Origin: CBDDFN01 sp965227065
GTDB lineage: Bacteria > Pseudomonadota > Alphaproteobacteria > SPJN01
Assembly: GCA_965227065.1 (NCBI GenBank)
Contig: CBDDFN010000009.1
Span: 248,001-312,000 of the forward strand
Reading direction: 5' to 3'
DNA: 64,000 nt
The translations under genes and the position numbers were made by a program. How positions within the stretch are numbered: position 1 is the first letter of the stretch; each line of letters starts with the position of its first letter. Shown here piece after piece: positions 59,691 through 64,000 of this stretch. Below the pieces are notes generated by a model. That model had not been told where the DNA came from. It did not search any database and saw only the letters and a list, made by a program, of their open reading frames with translations.

Positions 59691-61285
59691 TCCCCTTTGC
59701 GTCTCAACGTGGCGGCGGCAATGACCTTGCAACCCATTTGCAGAACGAGGCGGAGAATGAGCAGGTGGAAGTTGCTCATATCCGTGGCGCGGTGGCGCAC
59801 GATCTGCACGGCGCGTTTGCCGAATGGGAATTGCAGGCCGACTGCCTGACCAAATGCCAGAACTATCTTTACAGTCTGTCGATTAACCCGTGGGACAAGA
59901 TCAACGGCCCGATGAGCCGTGACCAATATATGGATTATATTGGCCGGGTCGAAGATAGTTTGGGGCTGGCCGATCAACCCCGCGCCGTAGTCTTTCATCA
60001 CAAAAACGGACGCGAGCACGCTCACGTCGTCTGGTCGCGGATTGATGCGGATGAGGGCAAAGCCATTCAGATGAGCTTTGACCATCAAAAGCTGATGATG
60101 GTGACGCGGGAATTTGCCCGCGATCATGATCTGGTCTTGCCGGACGGCTATGAGCAATCCCATGCCGAAAAGCAGAAGAATAGGCAGAACAGTCTTTACG
60201 ACCAGCATCAGCAGAACAATACAGGCCGCACCAAGGAAGAGCGTATGGCCGAGGTCACACAAGCTTGGCGCAGCGCAGACGGCCCGCAAGGCTTTGTGAA
60301 TGCGCTTGCTGATATGGGGTATGTGCTGGCAACTGGCAACCGGCCTTATGTGCTGGTGGATTTGCACGGCCATATGAGCGCCTTGCCCCGCATGATTGAT
60401 GACAAGTCCGTGCGCTCCAAGGACGTGGTGGCCTTTCTGGAAAAGGATTATCCGGCATCCGCCTTGCCGACGGTGGATGAGGCGCGGGAAGCCGCTGCCC
60501 GTTATCGCGATCAGCTCACCCAGCATATGGACTATGAGGCATGGGCAGCCAAGGCCGATGCTTTGAAGCAGGCGCATCTTGAACGCCGCAAATCGCTGGA
60601 AGCCGAAAAAGCCGGTCTTGCGGAACGTATGGCCAAGGAAAAAGCGGCGCTTGCGCAGAAGCAGGCAGTAGAGGCCAAGCGGCTGGAAGAAGCCGTTGCC
60701 AAACACGAACAGGCCGTAGCTGAAAAGCGCGCGCAGTTTAACCCGAAGGGATTGATGGCATTCTTGGGCCGTGCATCCGGTGCCATGTTCGTGCGCCGCG
60801 TGCTGCATGACTATCAAGATAAGAAACGCCATGCTGGGCAGGCCGATGACCGTGAGGCGCTAGCTTTTGTCCATCAGGAAGAACAGTGCCTACAGGAAAA
60901 GAAACATGCTGCTTTGGAGCGGGATATTGAGCGCCGCTTGCGCAATCTTGAAAAGGTCGAAGCGCGTGAATTTGCAGCGCTTGACCAGAAGTTTGAGCGT
61001 GCCCGCCATCAAGGTCTGCGTCGGGAGCTTAACCGCACCAATATAGACAGTCTCAGCGAGCACTTCCGTGACGCTGCCGGTCAGGTGCGAGGTGGCCACG
61101 AGGGCGATGGCAATGCCGGTCATGATATCCCGGACTTAACCCATGACTTTGATCGTGCCTCCGGTGCTGATCAGGACGATGGGGATGGCGACGGCGGCGA
61201 TGAGCGTGATCACCATCCACGCAGTGAAGAGCATATGCGCAACCGCAGCCGGAAAAAGGATCAGGATCGCGGACGCGATAGGTAA
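59687..61285 (+). CDS. Relaxase/mobilization nuclease (VirD2/MOBP-like)
   Basis: 532 residues. N-terminal relaxase domain (about 1-165): RGGGNDLATHLQNEAEN, VEVAHIRGAVAHDLHGAF, YLYSLSINPWD and the metal-binding histidine motif VVFHHKNGREHAHVVWSRID. In many relatives a Tyr is the nucleophile near residue 17; here that place in DLATHLQN is His17. Then a long coiled coil (about 285-460) rich in Lys, Glu and Ala, ending in an Asp/Gly/Arg-rich tail. It nicks the transfer origin and pilots the strand. Coupled to the MobC-like gene. Confidence 0.85.
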   Translation: MIPFASQRGGGNDLATHLQNEAENEQVEVAHIRGAVAHDLHGAFAEWELQADCLTKCQNYLYSLSINPWDKINGPMSRDQYMDYIGRVEDSLGLADQPRAVVFHHKNGREHAHVVWSRIDADEGKAIQMSFDHQKLMMVTREFARDHDLVLPDGYEQSHAEKQKNRQNSLYDQHQQNNTGRTKEERMAEVTQAWRSADGPQGFVNALADMGYVLATGNRPYVLVDLHGHMSALPRMIDDKSVRSKDVVAFLEKDYPASALPTVDEAREAAARYRDQLTQHMDYEAWAAKADALKQAHLERRKSLEAEKAGLAERMAKEKAALAQKQAVEAKRLEEAVAKHEQAVAEKRAQFNPKGLMAFLGRASGAMFVRRVLHDYQDKKRHAGQADDREALAFVHQEEQCLQEKKHAALERDIERRLRNLEKVEAREFAALDQKFERARHQGLRRELNRTNIDSLSEHFRDAAGQVRGGHEGDGNAGHDIPDLTHDFDRASGADQDDGDGDGGDERDHHPRSEEHMRNRSRKKDQDRGRDR

Positions 61286-61298
61286 GGAGCCAAGGAAC

Positions 61299-61640
61299 AT
61301 GGCAGACCATATGGCAGAGATAATTGTGTTGGGCGATATTCACCATTTTCGTGAAGAGTGCGATGAATGCCACAAAGGCATAATCACGACCGTCACCCGC
61401 AAGGTTTATGAAACAGCCTGCTGTTTTGAAGATGTAGAAAAGGTGCTCGGCAAAACTAGCTGGTATTGGGCAGGGCTCTATTGCGATTTCTATCGAAACC
61501 ATGATTGCCCAGAAGAGTATGAATTTTGGGTGCAGGTTGTTGATCTGTTACAGGCCATCGAATTTGGCTGTCTTGGTGCAATCCGCATTTTGCCTGATGA
61601 AATCGCCGCCCAATCATTCGATGATAGTCTGCCATTCTGA
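61299..61640 (+). CDS. Hypothetical protein after the relaxase
   Basis: 113 residues from the ATG with AAGGAGCC nine bases upstream. Contains GDIHHFREECDECHKGIITT, whose His/Cys cluster could bind metal, then ETACCFEDVEKVLGK, WYWAGLYCDFYRNHDCPEEY and an acidic C-terminus. No family recognised. It is 13 bp downstream of the relaxase, so likely in the same unit. Confidence 0.65.
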   Translation: MADHMAEIIVLGDIHHFREECDECHKGIITTVTRKVYETACCFEDVEKVLGKTSWYWAGLYCDFYRNHDCPEEYEFWVQVVDLLQAIEFGCLGAIRILPDEIAAQSFDDSLPF

Positions 61641-61663
61641 CATTTGTGTTATAAGGAATTGCT

Positions 61664-61933
61664 ATGAAACGGACCTACATTGCCTTGATCAGAAAAGAAC
61701 CGGAAACCGAATATTGGGTCGACATTCCCGATATTCCCGGATGCGTGTCCGCTGGCAAGACCATTGATGAAGCGCGGGCCAGCTTTGCCGAGGCCATCGA
61801 CTTTCATATTGAAGGGATGCTGCAAGAGGGAGCCCCCATTCCGGAGCCGCGCTTGCTCAACGATGTATTGGCCGCTGAAAAAGACAGCTATGTCGATCAC
61901 TATGAGATTGACATCAATCTCACTTTGCACTGA
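61664..61933 (+). CDS. HicB-family antitoxin without a visible HicA partner
   Basis: 89 residues. Seen: RTYIALIRKEPETEYWVDIPDIPGCVSAG, KTIDEARASFAEAIDFHIEGM, the partial RNase H-like fold of HicB antitoxins. HicB normally neutralises the HicA mRNA interferase encoded beside it. No HicA-like frame (about 60 residues with a GSH motif) lies on either side: the upstream gene is unrelated and 61934-61997 is too short. TAAGGA precedes the ATG. Confidence 0.82.
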   Translation: MKRTYIALIRKEPETEYWVDIPDIPGCVSAGKTIDEARASFAEAIDFHIEGMLQEGAPIPEPRLLNDVLAAEKDSYVDHYEIDINLTLH

Positions 61934-61941
61934 CTGTTTTA

Positions 61942-61952
61942 AGAATCATTCT
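61942..61952. promoter_or_regulatory. Small palindrome before the metal-resistance genes
   Basis: AGAAT-C-ATTCT lies 46 bp before the ATG at 61998, in an AT-rich segment with a TTGACC at 61964. It could be an operator for a metal-sensing repressor of the efflux operon. The short length makes this tentative. Confidence 0.3.
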
Positions 61953-61997
61953 CAAAAATTGAATTGACCGACGTGAAATATCTGGTAGCTTGAAATC

Positions 61998-62321
61998 ATG
62001 ACTCGTCGGTTGCCCACATTGTTGGTGATTGTTTCGCTAGTGCTGATGGCACTGGCGTCAGGCTTTCACGCGCACGCAAATATTGCGGTCGATGATCATG
62101 GAACAATTCAGCTTTCGGTGGATGATTCAGGAGATTCCAACCCCTTTGAGGATTGCGATCAATGTGAGTGCCATCTCGGGTGTGGTCACATCATCGGCTA
62201 TCTTTCCGATCTGACCATTGCAGTGCCGGATGCGTCGGCAATCTCACTTTCGCGTCACGTCGACCGGGTACGAGGGTCACCTCACTACCCGATGAATAAA
62301 CCTCCCAAAACGATAGCGTAA
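61998..62321 (+). CDS. Small exported Cys/His-rich protein (CzcI-like position)
   Basis: 107 residues. Signal peptide TRRLPTLLVIVSLVLMALASG cleaved near HAHA; then an acidic region and a metal-binding-like cluster CDQCECHLGCGH. It resembles the small periplasmic proteins (CzcI/CnrX-like or DUF2946) that precede czcCBA operons. It may sense or chaperone metal ions. It is 96 bp before the outer-membrane factor gene. Confidence 0.65.
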   Translation: MTRRLPTLLVIVSLVLMALASGFHAHANIAVDDHGTIQLSVDDSGDSNPFEDCDQCECHLGCGHIIGYLSDLTIAVPDASAISLSRHVDRVRGSPHYPMNKPPKTIA

Positions 62322-62417
62322 ACGCAGACGGAATCCGTTTGCGAGAAGGCAGTCCCTGTTTTGCGCAGGGAAACGAACAGGCTCGTTCTGTTCACAATCG
62401 TTTTGAGTGAGGTACAT

Positions 62418-63677
62418 ATGAGAAAGGCAATTTTGGTATTATTGGTGGGGCTGATGCCTCTCGGAAGTGTGGGAAGCGCAGCGGCTGAGGAGGCTGTGCC
62501 AGCCCGTGCAATTTTGACGTTGGAAGAGGCGACAGACATGGCAGTAGCCGTGTCACCCGCCTTAAAGGCATCAATGGCAATGCGGGACGCAGCGATAGGC
62601 CGCGAAACACAGGCAGGGTTGTGGCAAAACCCGGAACTGGAGCTAGAAGTAGAGAATTTTGCGGGAACCGGTCCATATGATGGAACGGATTCTGCCGAAT
62701 ATTATGCAGGCGTCAGTCAGACATTTGAAATAGGCGGCAAGCGGGGCGCAAGGAAAGAACAAGCATCTTTGTTGCGATCTGCGGCTGACTTGCAAACAGC
62801 GGCTATGCGTCTTGAGATTGTGCGCGATGTTCATATCGCATACGAGACCGTCCTGGTTGAACAAGAAGCATTGCGACTGGCGCAGTCCCAAGAAAGTCTT
62901 GCCCGCGAAGTCCATGATATCGTGAAAAAACGGGTTGCGGCGGCAGCGTCTTCTGACATCCAGCTCAGCAAGGCCGAAGTTGCGCTCAGTACCGCTGTTA
63001 TTGCGCGCGAAAATGCTGAGCGGGAACTTGCCGTAGCCAAGGCATCACTCGCGAGCTTGCTTGGAATAGCTCATCTCAGTCATGTGCTTGACAGTGATCA
63101 TTTCTACGAGCTGTCACCTCCCAATGACCTACAATCTTATCAGGCGCGTTTGGCGGATAACCCCAATTTGCTTGCTACTGCAATGGCGGCATCTGGACAG
63201 AAAGCGGCAATAAGGCTCGCCAAGGCGCAGGCCATCCCCGATCCGACCTTTAGAGTTGGGATGCGGCGTTTCAACGACACCGATGACGGTGCAGTCATTG
63301 CAGGCGCTTCGATTCCGTTGCCAGTATTGAACCGTAATCAGGGCGGTGTTGCGGAGGAAGAAGCACTCTACCAGCAACAACTTCGGAATGCGGAGGATGC
63401 CAGAAGGATCGCCGGTCAACAACTTGTTGAAGCATGGCAAAATTGGCAGACGGCCTATCGGGAAGCAAACCGCTTCCAATCTACATTGATACCGGCTGCC
63501 GAGAAGGCATACCGCCTGTCCCGTGAAGGTTTTGAAAAAGGCCGGTTCCCATTTTTAGAAGTTCTTGATGCGCAGCGCACTTTGTTTCAGGCGCGCGCCG
63601 GGCATCACAACGCACTTAAACGCTACCACGTCTCACGCGCTGACGTTGAGCATCTTACAACATCATCAGGAGAATAA
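62418..63677 (+). CDS. czcC: CzcC-like outer-membrane efflux protein
   Basis: TolC-type outer-membrane factor of 419 residues from the ATG with GAGG upstream; a longer frame starting before has no signal peptide at its start. Seen: signal peptide KAILVLLVGLMPLGSVGSAAA, LEEATDMAVAVSPALKASMA, GLWQNPELELEVENFAG, VSQTFEIGGKRGARKEQA, and the second-half repeat AQAIPDPTFRVGMRRF and GASIPLPVLNRNQG, typical of the CzcC/CnrC group. It should form the outer-membrane exit of a CzcCBA metal efflux pump. Confidence 0.88.
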   Translation: MRKAILVLLVGLMPLGSVGSAAAEEAVPARAILTLEEATDMAVAVSPALKASMAMRDAAIGRETQAGLWQNPELELEVENFAGTGPYDGTDSAEYYAGVSQTFEIGGKRGARKEQASLLRSAADLQTAAMRLEIVRDVHIAYETVLVEQEALRLAQSQESLAREVHDIVKKRVAAAASSDIQLSKAEVALSTAVIARENAERELAVAKASLASLLGIAHLSHVLDSDHFYELSPPNDLQSYQARLADNPNLLATAMAASGQKAAIRLAKAQAIPDPTFRVGMRRFNDTDDGAVIAGASIPLPVLNRNQGGVAEEEALYQQQLRNAEDARRIAGQQLVEAWQNWQTAYREANRFQSTLIPAAEKAYRLSREGFEKGRFPFLEVLDAQRTLFQARAGHHNALKRYHVSRADVEHLTTSSGE

Positions 63678-63679
63678 AA

Positions 63680-64000
63680 ATGACAAAAAAAATCTCACTC
63701 AAATTTCCATTCGTGCTTTTGGCAGGGCTGCTTCTTGCCCTTGGCTCGGTAACAACAACTGTACAGGCAGAATCCGGCAAAGCAGGTCACGCTGCCCATC
63801 AACATGGTGAAAATGGCCATGACGAAAATGAATCCGCCGATCATGAAGACGAAGCGCATGGAAATGACCACGACGAGTCTGGCGATGAGCATGACGATCA
63901 TGGCCACAGTGGGCATGAGGGGCATGATGAACACGAAGAGGGCAGCACGAAAATAAGCCCTGACTCAGCCGCACGCATGGGCGTGGTTGTGGACCGGGCA
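63680..64000 (+). CDS. czcB: CzcB-like efflux adaptor with His-rich N-terminus, 3' truncated
   Basis: First 107 codons of a periplasmic adaptor gene, cut by the window end, starting 2 bp after czcC. Signal peptide SLKFPFVLLAGLLLALGSV, then about 55 residues very rich in His, Asp and Glu (HGENGHDENE, DHGHSGHEGHDEHEE), then the start of the adaptor domain TKISPDSAARMGVVVDRA. His-rich N-termini occur in metal-exporting CzcB/CusB relatives and bind Zn, Co, Cd or Cu. The pump itself (czcA) is expected to the right. Confidence 0.85.
   Translation, partial: MTKKISLKFPFVLLAGLLLALGSVTTTVQAESGKAGHAAHQHGENGHDENESADHEDEAHGNDHDESGDEHDDHGHSGHEGHDEHEEGSTKISPDSAARMGVVVDRA

Noticed and set aside
59570..60832. 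420-codon reverse frame under the relaxase
   Set aside because: Antisense to the relaxase and MobC-like genes, whose frames have clear motifs and ribosome binding sites.
61143..61298. Longer start for the 113-residue gene inside the relaxase
   Set aside because: The added residues would be an out-of-frame overlap with the relaxase tail; AAGGAG marks the ATG at 61299.

Overview
The window is chromosomal DNA of an alphaproteobacterium. Evidence for this is the gene order of the division and cell-wall (dcw) cluster running into lpxC-bamD-recN-ligA, an alpha-type ClpXP adaptor SspB, a 16S-tRNA-Ile(GAT)-tRNA-Ala(TGC)-23S-5S-tRNA-fMet operon, and an alphaproteobacterial-type 16S sequence. I cannot name the genus from sequence alone. 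By eye the chromosomal part is moderately GC-rich, and the mobile region on the right is less so.

Layout. 1-17,069: a forward gene train mraY(partial)-murD-ftsW-murC-murB-ddl-ftsQ-ftsA-ftsZ-(terminator)-lpxC-bamD-recN-ligA, making peptidoglycan precursor, the Z-ring, lipid A, the outer-membrane assembly machine and DNA repair/ligation. murG is missing from its usual place between ftsW and murC. ligA carries six single-base insertions. 17,080-24,997: reverse genes pepP, prmA, uvrD/pcrA, a ClC channel with CBS domains, and a class III CoA-transferase. 25,179-41,060: mixed housekeeping and accessory metabolism: a very large AsmA-family protein, a ribbon-helix-helix protein, fumC, sspB, a nitroreductase, a membrane protein, a thiamine-diphosphate enzyme (one frameshift), gamma carbonic anhydrase, enoyl-CoA hydratase, a GMC oxidoreductase, a rhomboid protease, a DUF4389 protein, a CBS protein, an L,D-transpeptidase and a patatin-like phospholipase. 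41,206-47,482: a complete rRNA operon with a near-consensus promoter and five copies of a palindromic repeat in the 16S-23S spacer, ending in tRNA-fMet.

From the 3' end of tRNA-fMet to the right edge lies a mobile element. It has two integration modules. The first is a large serine recombinase whose stop codon lies in the tRNA-fMet gene. The second is a tyrosine integrase with an excisionase-like gene and what looks like an intact attP: a 3' half of tRNA-Arg(TCT) flanked on both sides by phased TGTGGCCA repeats. Behind them come ArdA antirestriction, a reverse operon of two membrane proteins (one a C-terminal J-domain protein) plus a zinc-ribbon protein, two forward genes including an ankyrin protein, a VirD4-like coupling ATPase without membrane segments, a structured non-coding region that may hold the transfer origin, a MobC-like protein and a relaxase. 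Next are an orphan HicB antitoxin and the start of a CzcCBA-type heavy-metal efflux operon as cargo. No VirB-type secretion genes are visible, so the element looks mobilizable rather than self-transmissible, at least within this window.

The most interesting points are the apparently unrecombined attP next to a tyrosine integrase inside an element that seems to sit at a different tRNA, and the uncharacterised membrane J-domain/zinc-ribbon operon next to a coupling protein that lacks its own membrane anchor.
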